DNA of 50,980 bases from Bacteroidales bacterium UBA3834. Lineage in GTDB: Bacteria; Bacteroidota; Bacteroidia; Bacteroidales; P3. The DNA is taken from NCBI GenBank assembly GCA_002392965.1, contig DGIA01000005.1:12497-63476 (forward strand), given 5' to 3'. Of this stretch, positions 15,500 through 23,713 are shown one piece after another (within the stretch, counting starts at the first letter, position 1; each line of letters starts with the position of its first letter). Under the pieces are notes generated by a model, which was not told the DNA's origin, did not search any database, and saw nothing but the letters and a program-made list of their open reading frames with translations. A program made the translations under genes and the position numbers.

Positions 15500-16329
15500 T
15501 ATTTCCTCACCAGACCCAATATCTCACGAGCCTCATCACTGGTGGCTACCTGACGGCCCAACAACTTGGCCATGCGAACCACCTTATCGACGAGTTCGCC
15601 ATTACTCTTGGCCAGCACTCCGCGTTCAAGGTACAGGTTGTCCTCAAAGCCCACACGGACATTGCCACCCATGACGATGGCGGGAGCCGCAAGGGTGAAA
15701 GCGTGGCGTCCGATACCGGTGGCGGTCCAAGTGCTACCGGCGGGAATCTTATTGACCAGCCAGCAGAGATTATCCACGGTAGCCGGGGTACAGCCAGGCA
15801 CGCCAAGCACAAAGTTGAACTGCATTGGTGCACCCGGCACTTCGCCCTTGCGGGCCATCGTGAGGATAGTGTCGAGGTGTCCCATCTCGAAGCACTCATA
15901 TTCGGGCTTGATGCCTTTTTCAATCATACGTTTGCCAAAGGCACGCATAGTGGGCATCGTGTTGTCAAAGATATCGTCGCCGAAGTTGCATGTGCCGCAG
16001 TCGAGGGTAGCCATCTCGGGCACAGGATTGGTATTGGTTGAGTCAAGACGCTCATCAGGGGTCATTCCCACAGCTCCGCCGGTGCTGGGAATGAGGATGA
16101 CGTTGGGGCAGGCCTTGAGGATGGCCTCGGTGCACTCCTGGAATCGTACATGGCTCTGGGTGGGCGTGCCGTCATCCTCACGAACATGAAGGTGCACGAT
16201 GGCTGCGCCGGCATCCACGGCGCTCTTGGCCTCGCGGACAATCTCTTCAACAGTATAGGGCACGTTGGGGTTTTGTTCCTTGGTGACTTCTGCGCCGCAA
16301 ATAGCGGCAGTGATGATCAGTTTATCCAT
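15499..16329 (-). CDS. Beta-keto acid cleavage enzyme (Kce/BKACE family)
   Basis: 276 residues, full length for the family (DUF849). These zinc enzymes condense a beta-keto acid with acetyl-CoA and cleave it to acetoacetate plus a CoA ester; the classic member is 3-keto-5-aminohexanoate cleavage enzyme of lysine fermentation. Visible features are LIITAAICGAEVTKE at the start, the zinc-binding HLHVRED (about 46-52), PSTGGA, and MQFNFVLGVPGC. No other lysine-fermentation gene (kamA, kdd, kal) is nearby, so its substrate is open. It sits between an MFS transporter (21 bp upstream) and the exported deiminase (1-base overlap), which suggests one catabolic unit. Confidence 0.85.
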   Translation of the reverse strand: MDKLIITAAICGAEVTKEQNPNVPYTVEEIVREAKSAVDAGAAIVHLHVREDDGTPTQSHVRFQECTEAILKACPNVILIPSTGGAVGMTPDERLDSTNTNPVPEMATLDCGTCNFGDDIFDNTMPTMRAFGKRMIEKGIKPEYECFEMGHLDTILTMARKGEVPGAPMQFNFVLGVPGCTPATVDNLCWLVNKIPAGSTWTATGIGRHAFTLAAPAIVMGGNVRVGFEDNLYLERGVLAKSNGELVDKVVRMAKLLGRQVATSDEAREILGLVRK

Positions 16330-16350
16330 AGTCGTTGTATTTCTGTGTTA

Positions 16351-17973
16351 TTATTTGATATTGGGTTCTTCAAGGCCGTAGCCTTTCTTCTTGTCAACGG
16401 CCTTGAGATAGACCGAAATGAGAAGGGCCGCGATGCCGAGGGCAGCAAGCATAACCAGAGCCCAGGTGTAGTTGAGCTCATGGGCGGCGGTACCTTCGGG
16501 GTTGGTGTTGTTCAGCACCATACCGATGAGGGCGGGGAACAGGCCGAGGCCGATGTTCTGAATCCAGAAAATGGCGGCGTAGGCCGAGCCGATGATCTTC
16601 TCATCAACCAGTTTGGGAACCGACGGCCACAGGGCGGCGGGCACCAGCGAGAACGAGGCACCAAGGACAAGGATGGTGACATAGGCCACCACGGTGCCGC
16701 CTATGGCGTTGCCCTTGAAGACAGGCAGGATGAAGGCGAAGGTGAGGTGGCAGATGACCAGCAGGATGGAGCCGAGCATGAGCATAGTGGCAGCCTTACC
16801 CTTGTGATCGACATAGTTGCCGAGAATAGGAGTGATGGCCACAGCCAACAGCGGAAACACCGCAAAGATGGTCTCGGCAGTGCCACGCATATATCCCATG
16901 TAGCAATAGACGATGAGGGCCACAACCGCCAATCCCATCAGACCGAACTTCATGCCTTTCTTCTTCGAAAAGTTGCTGGCGAAGGCGCAGACGGCAACGA
17001 CAAGCATGATGACGTACTGCACAATGGTGACAGACTCACCGGCCCAGAAAGTGCCTTCCTGGGCGGGGTTGAGCGTCAGGTTACACTGCAGCATGTTGAC
17101 GGCATATTTCTGGAAGGGGAAGATGGCGCTGTAGTAGAGCACGCAGAGCAGGGCCACAAGCCAGAATCCCAAGCTGGTGAAGATTTTCCCCAGGTCACTG
17201 ATCTTGAAGGGGTCGTCCTTTTCCTCGGCCTCGCCAGTCTGCGAGTCGAGCTTCTTGTCCATGAAGAAGTAGGTGATGAACATGATGAGGGCGATGCAGA
17301 GCAGCACAACGCCGAACTTGACGGCATTATCGACATGCACCTCGCCGCCCAGCTTGGCAAAGTAGGGACTGAAAATCATGCAGGTGGCCACTCCCAGACG
17401 GGCAAGAGCCATCTCGCTTCCCATAGCCAGAGCTGTCTCGCGTCCTTTGAACCACTTGACGATTCCACGGCTCACCGTGATGCCGGCCATCTCGCAGCCA
17501 CATCCGAAGAGCATGAAACCGCAGGCGGCCAGCTTGGCCGAGGCTGGCATGCCGGCACAGAAGGGTAAGATGGCGCCGATGACAGGCAGACTGCCATTCC
17601 AGTTAAGGTTGTCGGTGAACCAGCGCTCGAGGCCGGTGCCGACAAAAGCGTCGCTCACAGCGTAGAACTTAATCAAACCGCCGATGAGCATCACAGTGCC
17701 CGAGAGTACAGCCGTAAAGCGCACCCCCATCTTGTCGAGGATGATACCTGCGAAGATGAGGAAGAACACATAGACGTTGAGGAACACCTCGGCGCCTTGC
17801 ATACGGCCGAACGATTCGCTGTCCCAACCGCGGGTCTCCTGCATCAAGTCCTTGATGGGCGACAATATATCCATAAATACATAGCTGCAGAACATAGCCA
17901 AAGCCAAAAGCAGCAATGCTGTCCAGCGCATACCGGCGCTGTCTCTCAGTGTTTTGATACTTGTTTGTGACAT
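16351..17973 (-). CDS. MFS transporter (MFSD1-like)
   Basis: 540 residues with about twelve hydrophobic segments, so an inner-membrane major-facilitator permease. The N-terminal half has CSYVFMDILSPIKDLM and GIILDKMGVRFTAVLSG (motif A region), then a long cytoplasmic loop (MDKKLDSQTGEAEEKDD). It resembles the MFSD1-like group that includes small-peptide or organic-anion carriers; substrate cannot be deduced. It is the promoter-proximal gene of the MFS / cleavage-enzyme / deiminase unit. Confidence 0.85.
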   Translation of the reverse strand: MSQTSIKTLRDSAGMRWTALLLLALAMFCSYVFMDILSPIKDLMQETRGWDSESFGRMQGAEVFLNVYVFFLIFAGIILDKMGVRFTAVLSGTVMLIGGLIKFYAVSDAFVGTGLERWFTDNLNWNGSLPVIGAILPFCAGMPASAKLAACGFMLFGCGCEMAGITVSRGIVKWFKGRETALAMGSEMALARLGVATCMIFSPYFAKLGGEVHVDNAVKFGVVLLCIALIMFITYFFMDKKLDSQTGEAEEKDDPFKISDLGKIFTSLGFWLVALLCVLYYSAIFPFQKYAVNMLQCNLTLNPAQEGTFWAGESVTIVQYVIMLVVAVCAFASNFSKKKGMKFGLMGLAVVALIVYCYMGYMRGTAETIFAVFPLLAVAITPILGNYVDHKGKAATMLMLGSILLVICHLTFAFILPVFKGNAIGGTVVAYVTILVLGASFSLVPAALWPSVPKLVDEKIIGSAYAAIFWIQNIGLGLFPALIGMVLNNTNPEGTAAHELNYTWALVMLAALGIAALLISVYLKAVDKKKGYGLEEPNIK

Positions 17974-18010
17974 ACTATCTTGATTTTATTTAACATTCGG
18001 AAACAATGTG

Positions 18011-18018
18011 CAAAGATA
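18011..18018 (-). promoter_or_regulatory. -7 box of the MFS operon
   Basis: Minus-strand TATCTTTG followed by GC, about 37 bases before the MFS ATG. No TTTG at the proper spacing upstream. Confidence 0.5.
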
Positions 18019-18100
18019 CAAATAAAAAATGAATTGGCGGGAATAAAAATACTATATTGGGAAAAAGTCTTATCATTGCACCCTGAAAAACAAGTACACA

Positions 18101-18180
18101 ATGGACTATTTTTTTGAGAACAGCGACTGAGTGCGCGACTATGAGTGCGACATCCAAGACATTGAGTAGATCGTGTGGTC
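18101..18180 (+). pseudogene. Remnant of an acyl-CoA thioesterase gene
   Basis: Reading from the ATG at 18101 gives MDYFFENSD, stop, VRDYECDIQDIE, stop. The second piece resembles the N-terminal VRDYECDxQGIVNNxNYQ region of Bacteroidales 4-hydroxybenzoyl-CoA-type thioesterases, in the right place relative to the start. Two stop codons and loss of everything after about residue 24 make it a dead fragment. Similarity is from memory of the family, so moderate confidence. Confidence 0.5.
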
Positions 18181-18229
18181 ACCACCGTCATCCGGAAACG
18201 GCAACAAAATCCTGCCGGCCACTTACAAC

Positions 18230-18259
18230 AAGAAAGGCAGGGGATTCCCTGCCTTTCTT
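18230..18259 (-). terminator. Terminator of tyrS
   Basis: A 13-bp perfect stem AAGAAAGGCAGGG (18230-18242) / CCCTGCCTTTCTT (18247-18259) with loop GATT, 20 bp beyond the tyrS stop. The minus-strand tail (GTTGTAAG) is only weakly T-rich. Confidence 0.7.
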
Positions 18260-18278
18260 GCTGTAAAACCGAACCAGA

Positions 18279-19556
18279 TCACTCTACATTGAGTAGATAA
18301 TAATTCTTTTTCCCTTTCTGGACGAGAATACAACCGCTGGCAAGGATGTCGGCGGCGGTGAGGGTGCAGCCTTCGGCAACCTTCTGTTTGTTGACGCTGA
18401 TGCTGTTCTGCTTCAACTCGCGGCGTATCTCCCCCTTACTGGCAAACATTCCCACCTCGGCAGCAAGGTCAACGAGGGATGCACCTGCCTCTATGGCGGT
18501 CCGGTTGACAGTGAACTGCGGCACACCGTCAAAGACCGAAAGCAACGTCTTGCGGTCGAGTCTGTTGAGTTGATCGGTAGTGGCTCTGCCGAAGAGCAGT
18601 TCGCTGGCGGCAATGGCGGTGTCGTAAGCCTCCTGACCGTGCACACGGATGGTGATGTCCTTGGCCAGCGCTTTCTGCAGTATGCGCTGCTCGGGGGCTT
18701 CGGCGTGTTGTTTCTCCAAAGCCTCAATCTCTTCTTTTGACAAGAGGGTGAAGATTCGTATATACTTTGCGGTATCGACATCGGAGCAGTTGAGCCAGAA
18801 CTGGTAGAACTTGTAGGGGCTGGTTTTCTCGGGATCGAGCCAGACGTTGCCCCCTTCGGTCTTGCCGAACTTGGTACCGTCGGCCTTGGTGATGAGCGGG
18901 CAAGTAAGAGCAAAGGCCTCGCCTCCTTCCATACGACGGATGAGTTCGGTGCCGGTGGTGATGTTGCCCCACTGGTCGCTGCCGCCCATCTGAAGCTTGC
19001 AGCCTTTGGTGCGGTAGAGGGTGAGGAAGTCGTATCCCTGCAGCAGCTGGTAGCTGAATTCGGTGAACGAGATACCGGTCTCCATGCGCTTCTTCACGCT
19101 GTCCTTGGTCATCATGTAGTTCACAGTGATATGCTTGCCGACGTCACGGATGAAGTCGAGGAAAAGGTAATCTTTCATCCAATCGTAGTTGTTGCATATC
19201 TCGGCGCCGTTGACGGGGTTGTCGAAATCGAGGAAGCGTTCCAGTTGATGTTTGATACACTGCACGTTATGTTGGATTTCCTCCACGGTGAGGAGTTTGC
19301 GTTCCTGAGCCTTGAAGGAGGGGTCGCCAATCATGCCGGTGGCACCGCCGACGACAGCCAGCGGCTTGTGGCCGGCCATCTGAAGATGCTTGAGGAGCAT
19401 GATGCTGACGAGATGGCCGATATGCAACGAGTCGGCGGTAGGGTCGATACCGACATAGGCGGTGGTCATTTCTTTGTTGAGTTGCTCTTCGGTGCCGGGC
19501 ATGATGTCGTGGATCATGCCGCGCCATTTGAGTTCTTGCACTAAGTTCGTGTCCAT
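18279..19556 (-). CDS. tyrS: Tyrosyl-tRNA synthetase
   Basis: 425 residues, the normal length. Class I aminoacyl-tRNA synthetase that charges tRNA-Tyr with tyrosine using ATP in the cytoplasm. It has AYVGIDPTADSLHIGHL with the HIGH signature (about 35-50), the tyrosine pocket, KFGKTEGGNVWLDP as the KMSKS equivalent, and an S4-like RNA-binding domain at the C-terminus (KGEIRRELKQNSISVNKQKV). Just upstream is the terminator of the beta-propeller gene; no clear Bacteroidetes promoter is seen in the 93-bp gap. Confidence 0.97.
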   Translation of the reverse strand: MDTNLVQELKWRGMIHDIMPGTEEQLNKEMTTAYVGIDPTADSLHIGHLVSIMLLKHLQMAGHKPLAVVGGATGMIGDPSFKAQERKLLTVEEIQHNVQCIKHQLERFLDFDNPVNGAEICNNYDWMKDYLFLDFIRDVGKHITVNYMMTKDSVKKRMETGISFTEFSYQLLQGYDFLTLYRTKGCKLQMGGSDQWGNITTGTELIRRMEGGEAFALTCPLITKADGTKFGKTEGGNVWLDPEKTSPYKFYQFWLNCSDVDTAKYIRIFTLLSKEEIEALEKQHAEAPEQRILQKALAKDITIRVHGQEAYDTAIAASELLFGRATTDQLNRLDRKTLLSVFDGVPQFTVNRTAIEAGASLVDLAAEVGMFASKGEIRRELKQNSISVNKQKVAEGCTLTAADILASGCILVQKGKKNYYLLNVE

Positions 19557-19591
19557 GGATATATATTATAATAGTATTCCTTTTTAATATA

Positions 19592-19627
19592 AAGGAGAGG
19601 CACTGCCCTTGGGCGGTGCCTCTCCTT
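19592..19627 (-). terminator. Terminator of the beta-propeller gene
   Basis: Long stem GGAGAGGCACTGCCC (19594-19608) / GGGCGGTGCCTCTCC (19611-19625), one G-T wobble; the innermost bases form the loop. On the minus strand it is followed by TTTATATTAAAAA. It is 23 bp after the stop of the 1049-residue protein. Confidence 0.75.
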
Positions 19628-19649
19628 GTATGTGTCCGTTCTCGCCCGA

Positions 19650-22600
19650 TTAACGAACAATCATCTTCGTGGCAGCGGTATGGCCGCCGATGATGACGTT
19701 CACCAGATACATGCCTTTGTTCATGCCCACGGTGTTGAGCGTATAGAGTTGCTCACCCTCGGAGGCGTAGCCAAGGTCACGGTTCACGACGCAACGGCCG
19801 TTGAGGTCGTAGATGCGCAGGACTGCGTTGCCGGCCTCGATGGTGCTGACGGCCACATGGGCCTCACCAGAGACGGGGTTGGGGAAGATGCTCACGCTGT
19901 TCTCACCGTTGCTTTCGACGGCGGGGATGCTGACGCGGTTATAGTCGTTAGAGTCGCAGACTTCGTTTTCAGAATCGGTAACATAGGTAGTGTCCATGAA
20001 GATACCGCGGCCATAGGTGCCGAAGTAGATGGCACGCGGCCACTTGGTCTTACCAAAGACATGGTTCTGGGGGTCGATGCCGGTATGCGTCAAAGCACGA
20101 CGTATGGGCAGTTCGAAGGTCTGCTGCACGATGGAGGTCACAGGGATGTCCTGCAGGTGCTCATATTGTCTCCAGGTGGTTCCATTGTAGATGAACACGC
20201 CGTCGGAGGTGCCCACATAGATGTCGCCGGTGGTTTTCTCAATCATGGCCGTGAAGACGGGGATGCCCTGACGACCGGGGATGGAGATGGGTTCCATCGA
20301 CCAGCTATCGGTGCTGGCGTTGTTGATGATGACCACATTGTCGCCGCTTTCGCTGTAATCCTCGAAGGTGAGCACCACACGGTCTTCACCTTGACGCGGA
20401 TCAACGGCGATTGAGCTGATGGGGCGCGAGAACCAGCGGCCACCGTTGGGGTTGAAGAGTTCGGGGGTGAGGAGACGTTTGGCGGCCGTGGTCTGATAGC
20501 TCATGTCCGCATTCAGGCTGTCGGAGGGACGGAAGTAGTTCACACGCTCGAAACCTTTGATACGGTAAAGCTGCGAGCGATGGGTGGCGGCATCGAGTGT
20601 GCTGATGTAGGCGAAGCGGCCGTCCTGGCTCATGACGGCGTCACGCGGATTGAGTGTGTCGCCAGGGTTGTTCTTGGGGAAGATGTCGATCCACTTCATC
20701 ATTTTTTCCTTCTCGGGCTTGTTGGCGGGCTCGTTGGGCAGGTTTTCCACCTCGGTGGTCCACACGCGGCTGAAGTCGTTGGGCATCCAGGTGAAGACGA
20801 CCTGGTTGCGGTTGCCCGACCGGGTGATGGCCAGTGCACGCGACACGACATTATTTTTCACGACGAAGGTGTCGGCCACGCTGCGGCCGTTGTCGGCGGC
20901 TGTGAAGTAGTATTCAAAGGGGTATTCCGAATTGTTCTTGCTCAGGAAGACGGCCTTGTCGCCGGTTTTCACCTTCAGGTTGGCGTTCTGCTTGATCCAC
21001 TCCTTCTCGAAGGTGCCGTCGTTCTGGCGGCGGAAGAAGTAGCCACGCATATCGAGCGTAACCTTGATGCTGTCCTTGAAGGGGTTGTTGACGGGGTCGT
21101 CATAGACTTTCTCCCAAAGGGAGATGCTGCCGTGACCACCGGTGTAGTAACGGGTTGTGAAGGCGCTGTCGGCGTTCCAGGTGGTGGTGTTGGTATAATC
21201 CAGATAGTCGGCATAGCTGCGAGCCAGACGACCGTTGGTGCTCATGAAAATGTTGCGGCGGTTGTGATCCTCGGGATAGATGTGATAGAAAGCCGAGGCG
21301 GCCACCTTGGTGCCGGAACCGGCGAAGAGGAGGTTGGCGTTGTGGTTCATGTTGCCCATCGTGCCATAGTCGAACCAGCTGACGACAGGCGTGCCGCCGT
21401 GGTGGGCGAGACGGCTCTCGATGTAGGGGCAGGCGTTGTCGCGGGCACCGCTGATGAGGGAACCGTCGGCGCAGACGGCCACGCTGTTGATCATCACGTT
21501 GTTCAAGCCGCGGTTGAGGTTGTCGAAGGAGTTGAAGTTGGTTTGGGTGCTATACACACCGCCGTTGGTGGCGAAGTAGTACATCATCACCTCACCGGTC
21601 CAGACGGGGACGATCTGGTAGATGCCGGAGTGGACGAAGATGGCGCTGTTGAAGACCTGGGCCATGTAGTTGCCGCCGTTGAGCATGTACTCGCTGTAGG
21701 AGCTTCTGGTCCACATGTAGTAGGAGTTGTCGGAGTAGCCCTTGCCTACCCAGAGGTCGCTGCCGCCGATGATGATACGGCGTTCGTCCCAGGGATCGAC
21801 GGCTATGCTGCCGCTGGTAAGACCGGAGGTGAAGTTCATCGGCTCCACAGATTCGGTGGAGACCTGGTTCCAGCTCTGGCCGTTGAGGGTCACATAGACG
21901 CCCTTGAAGGCTCCGTTCGAATCGGCCACCATGGCATAGAGATAGCGGTTGTTGGAGGGGGCCATAGCCAACCTGATGGTGCCTTTGTCGGCACCGAAGA
22001 CGGGATTCGAGGCCGAGATATCGACTGCGTTCAGCACATTGTTGGCCGCAGCCACGTTGCCCACGCGGTAGAGGTGGCCGCCGTTGGCGAAGTAGGCCGT
22101 AGCCAGCGTACGGGAGACCACGAGCGATTCCACGCTGACACCTTTCACGCACTTGGGTTCGACGACCCAGTCATTCTCGCTGTTGGCGTCGGAGACCGCC
22201 CAGCGGTAAAGGCCGGTGTTGGAGGCGACGAAGAAATAGAGGGTGTCGTTATTGTGGAACCAGTCCATCGCACGCACCGCACCGAAGAGGCTGTTCATCT
22301 GGGGGTTGGTGCTGGGGATCATCTTGCATACGCCGGTGGCGGGGTTGTAGCGATAGACGCCGCGCCCTTTGAGCGACATCTTGCCAAGGGTGGAGCCGAA
22401 GGGATAGCGGTCGTCGCCGGTGCCGATGTAGATCATGCCGTCGGGGCCCTGGACCATGGAGCTGATGGGCAGGGTGCGGAATTCGTTACCCTGGGCGTCG
22501 CGCAGGGGCACGTAATGCCACGAACTGGTGTCCCTTGTCAGATTCTCGACCGGTGCGTTTTCGAGACCGGCATAGATTTTCTGCAGCACAGCGACATTTT

Positions 22601-22799
22601 TCGTGCGGACATAGAGGCCGCCCGAGATGGCGCCGGCATAGACGGTGGTGCGGCTTGCATCCTGCTGATCGACGACGATGCTCGAGACCTCACCGCCGAT
22701 ATTCGCGGGGCCGATCTCGTAGAATTGCGCTTTGACGGGGCCGCCCATCAAGGCCAAAACGCCTGCAAACAAGCCGAGAAGTACTTTGTTACTTTTCAT
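19650..22799 (-). CDS. Large T9SS-secreted beta-propeller protein
   Basis: 1049 residues. A Sec signal (LLGLFAGVLALMGGPVKA) is followed by two long stretches of propeller-type repeats. Typical segments are YEIGPANIGGEVSSIVVD, TTVYAGAISGGLYVR, MIYIGTGDDRYPFGS, GSIAVDPWDERRIIIGG and DIYVGTSDGVFIYNG, the pattern of sortilin/BNR-like propellers. The C-terminal ~80 residues (VSIFPNPVSGEAHVAVS to TKMIVR) form a type A T9SS sorting domain. The protein should therefore cross the outer membrane and be attached or released at the surface. No catalytic motif is seen. It is flanked by a promoter box at 22853 and a strong terminator, so probably monocistronic. Confidence 0.82.
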   Translation of the reverse strand: MKSNKVLLGLFAGVLALMGGPVKAQFYEIGPANIGGEVSSIVVDQQDASRTTVYAGAISGGLYVRTKNVAVLQKIYAGLENAPVENLTRDTSSWHYVPLRDAQGNEFRTLPISSMVQGPDGMIYIGTGDDRYPFGSTLGKMSLKGRGVYRYNPATGVCKMIPSTNPQMNSLFGAVRAMDWFHNNDTLYFFVASNTGLYRWAVSDANSENDWVVEPKCVKGVSVESLVVSRTLATAYFANGGHLYRVGNVAAANNVLNAVDISASNPVFGADKGTIRLAMAPSNNRYLYAMVADSNGAFKGVYVTLNGQSWNQVSTESVEPMNFTSGLTSGSIAVDPWDERRIIIGGSDLWVGKGYSDNSYYMWTRSSYSEYMLNGGNYMAQVFNSAIFVHSGIYQIVPVWTGEVMMYYFATNGGVYSTQTNFNSFDNLNRGLNNVMINSVAVCADGSLISGARDNACPYIESRLAHHGGTPVVSWFDYGTMGNMNHNANLLFAGSGTKVAASAFYHIYPEDHNRRNIFMSTNGRLARSYADYLDYTNTTTWNADSAFTTRYYTGGHGSISLWEKVYDDPVNNPFKDSIKVTLDMRGYFFRRQNDGTFEKEWIKQNANLKVKTGDKAVFLSKNNSEYPFEYYFTAADNGRSVADTFVVKNNVVSRALAITRSGNRNQVVFTWMPNDFSRVWTTEVENLPNEPANKPEKEKMMKWIDIFPKNNPGDTLNPRDAVMSQDGRFAYISTLDAATHRSQLYRIKGFERVNYFRPSDSLNADMSYQTTAAKRLLTPELFNPNGGRWFSRPISSIAVDPRQGEDRVVLTFEDYSESGDNVVIINNASTDSWSMEPISIPGRQGIPVFTAMIEKTTGDIYVGTSDGVFIYNGTTWRQYEHLQDIPVTSIVQQTFELPIRRALTHTGIDPQNHVFGKTKWPRAIYFGTYGRGIFMDTTYVTDSENEVCDSNDYNRVSIPAVESNGENSVSIFPNPVSGEAHVAVSTIEAGNAVLRIYDLNGRCVVNRDLGYASEGEQLYTLNTVGMNKGMYLVNVIIGGHTAATKMIVR

Positions 22800-22852
22800 A
22801 ATATATTATCAATTAGTTTGTTATTCTAAAAACTGTCGTTCGGTTTAATGCA

Positions 22853-22860
22853 CAAAGATA
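22853..22860 (-). promoter_or_regulatory. -7 box of the beta-propeller gene
   Basis: Minus-strand TATCTTTG, about 54 bases before the ATG at 22799. No -33 TTTG at the expected distance. Confidence 0.5.
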
Positions 22861-23004
22861 CAACTTTTTCTTTATATATAAGAGAAAAAGTACATTTTTT
22901 TTCAACACCGCGCCACAAGGACCTTGTTTAAAGCGGCAAACCGCCTGCGTGGAGACAGCGAAAGAGACAGACTCCCATGAACAGGGTTCAAGCCACATAG
23001 AGTT

Positions 23005-23227
23005 TAGTACCAGGTTAGTACTAGGGTAGTACTAGGGTAGTACTGGGGTAGTACTAGGTTTGAGGTTAGTACTAGGGTAGTACTAGGGTAGTACTAGGGT
23101 AGTACTGGGGTAGTACTAGGTTTGAGGTTAGTACTAGGTTAGTACTAGGTCAGTACCAGGTCAGTACTAGGGTAGTACTAGGTCAGTACTAGGTTAGTAC
23201 TAGGGTAGTACTAGGGTAGTACCAAGG
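23005..23227. repeat. Tandem array of 19 eleven-bp units
   Basis: The consensus unit is TAGTACTAGGK, with K = G or T. Nineteen units are read by eye, most differing by one or two bases (variants CAGTACTAGGT, TAGTACTGGGG, TAGTACCAGGT). Two identical 7-bp interruptions TTGAGGT follow units 5 and 10, so a 51-bp higher-order block (four units plus the interruption) occurs twice. Each unit contains the palindrome AGTACT, and CTAGTACTAG-like symmetry spans unit junctions. The 11-bp period places the palindromes on nearly the same helix face. No spacers, so not CRISPR; 11 is not a multiple of 3 and stops occur in the frames, so not coding. Confidence 0.92.
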
Positions 23228-23673
23228 TTCACCTTTCTCCGTCAGACACCTCTCATCAGGCTTTGCCTAGGCAGAAGCTATAGAGGCAGAACTGAGGCAG
23301 AGGGAATTCAGGGCTTGATATCAGACGGTTAAAAAGATGGAAATGACATAAAGGACTGATAATAAGGGGAGATTCTTTTAAGTTAAGAGTTATGAGTTAT
23401 GAGTCATTTTTTTTGGGGGGGCAAAAAAAAGTAGGGTGATTTTTGTGTATTATGAAAAACTTTTTATATATCTGCAATGTGCAGATAGTGATGATGAGTG
23501 ATGTTAGTTACTGGGAATCATCGCAGAAGGTTGTTTTTGAGGCGACGGGCCGTGGATGGGGTCGCCCTGCTGGTGGCGTTTGTGCCGAATGGGGTTGTTG
23601 TGGGCTTGTTTGGGCATAATGGGGTTAATGGTTTTGATGAGTTGAAAGTTTTTGAAAAATTTTCAAGTTTTTT

Positions 23674-23704
23674 TTTGTCAGTTTAAAATAAGGTTGTATT
23701 TTTG
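23674..23704 (+). promoter_or_regulatory. Promoter of the small gene at 23714
   Basis: TTTG (23674-23677), exactly 19 bp, TATTTTTG (23697-23704). Expected start near 23711, only about 3 bases before the ATG, so the mRNA would be almost leaderless. Confidence 0.7.
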
Positions 23705-23713
23705 CATTTGATA

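Larger units (their letters stand above)
17974..18278. other. Intergenic stretch with promoter, gene fragment and terminator
   Basis: About 305 bases. It holds the -7 box for the MFS operon (18011-18018), a broken thioesterase fragment (18101-18180) and the tyrS terminator (18230-18259). Nothing else is apparent. Confidence 0.7.
22800..23713. other. Long non-coding stretch with tandem repeat array
   Basis: About 900 bases without a convincing gene. It contains a minus promoter box (22853-22860), the 11-bp array (23005-23227), an AGTTAAGAGTTATGAGTTA-type dispersed repeat (23381-23402), a T8-G7-C-A8 tract (23407-23430), a small palindrome TATCTGCA-ATG-TGCAGATA (23469-23487) and the promoter of the next small gene. 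A 62-codon frame at 23498-23686 has no recognisable features and I do not call it. Confidence 0.7.

Noticed and set aside
15499..16329. Lysine-fermentation cluster
   Set aside because: Only the Kce-type gene is present; none of the aminomutase, dehydrogenase or ammonia-lyase genes lies nearby, so the pathway cannot be claimed.
20580..22829. A 749-codon open frame antisense to the T9SS beta-propeller gene
   Set aside because: It mirrors the GC-rich codons of the real gene, is rich in Gly, Val, His and Asp without any motif, and has no promoter; the minus-strand product has signal, repeats and sorting domain.
23005..23227. CRISPR array
   Set aside because: Units are contiguous 11-mers without spacers, far shorter than CRISPR repeats, and no cas genes are present.
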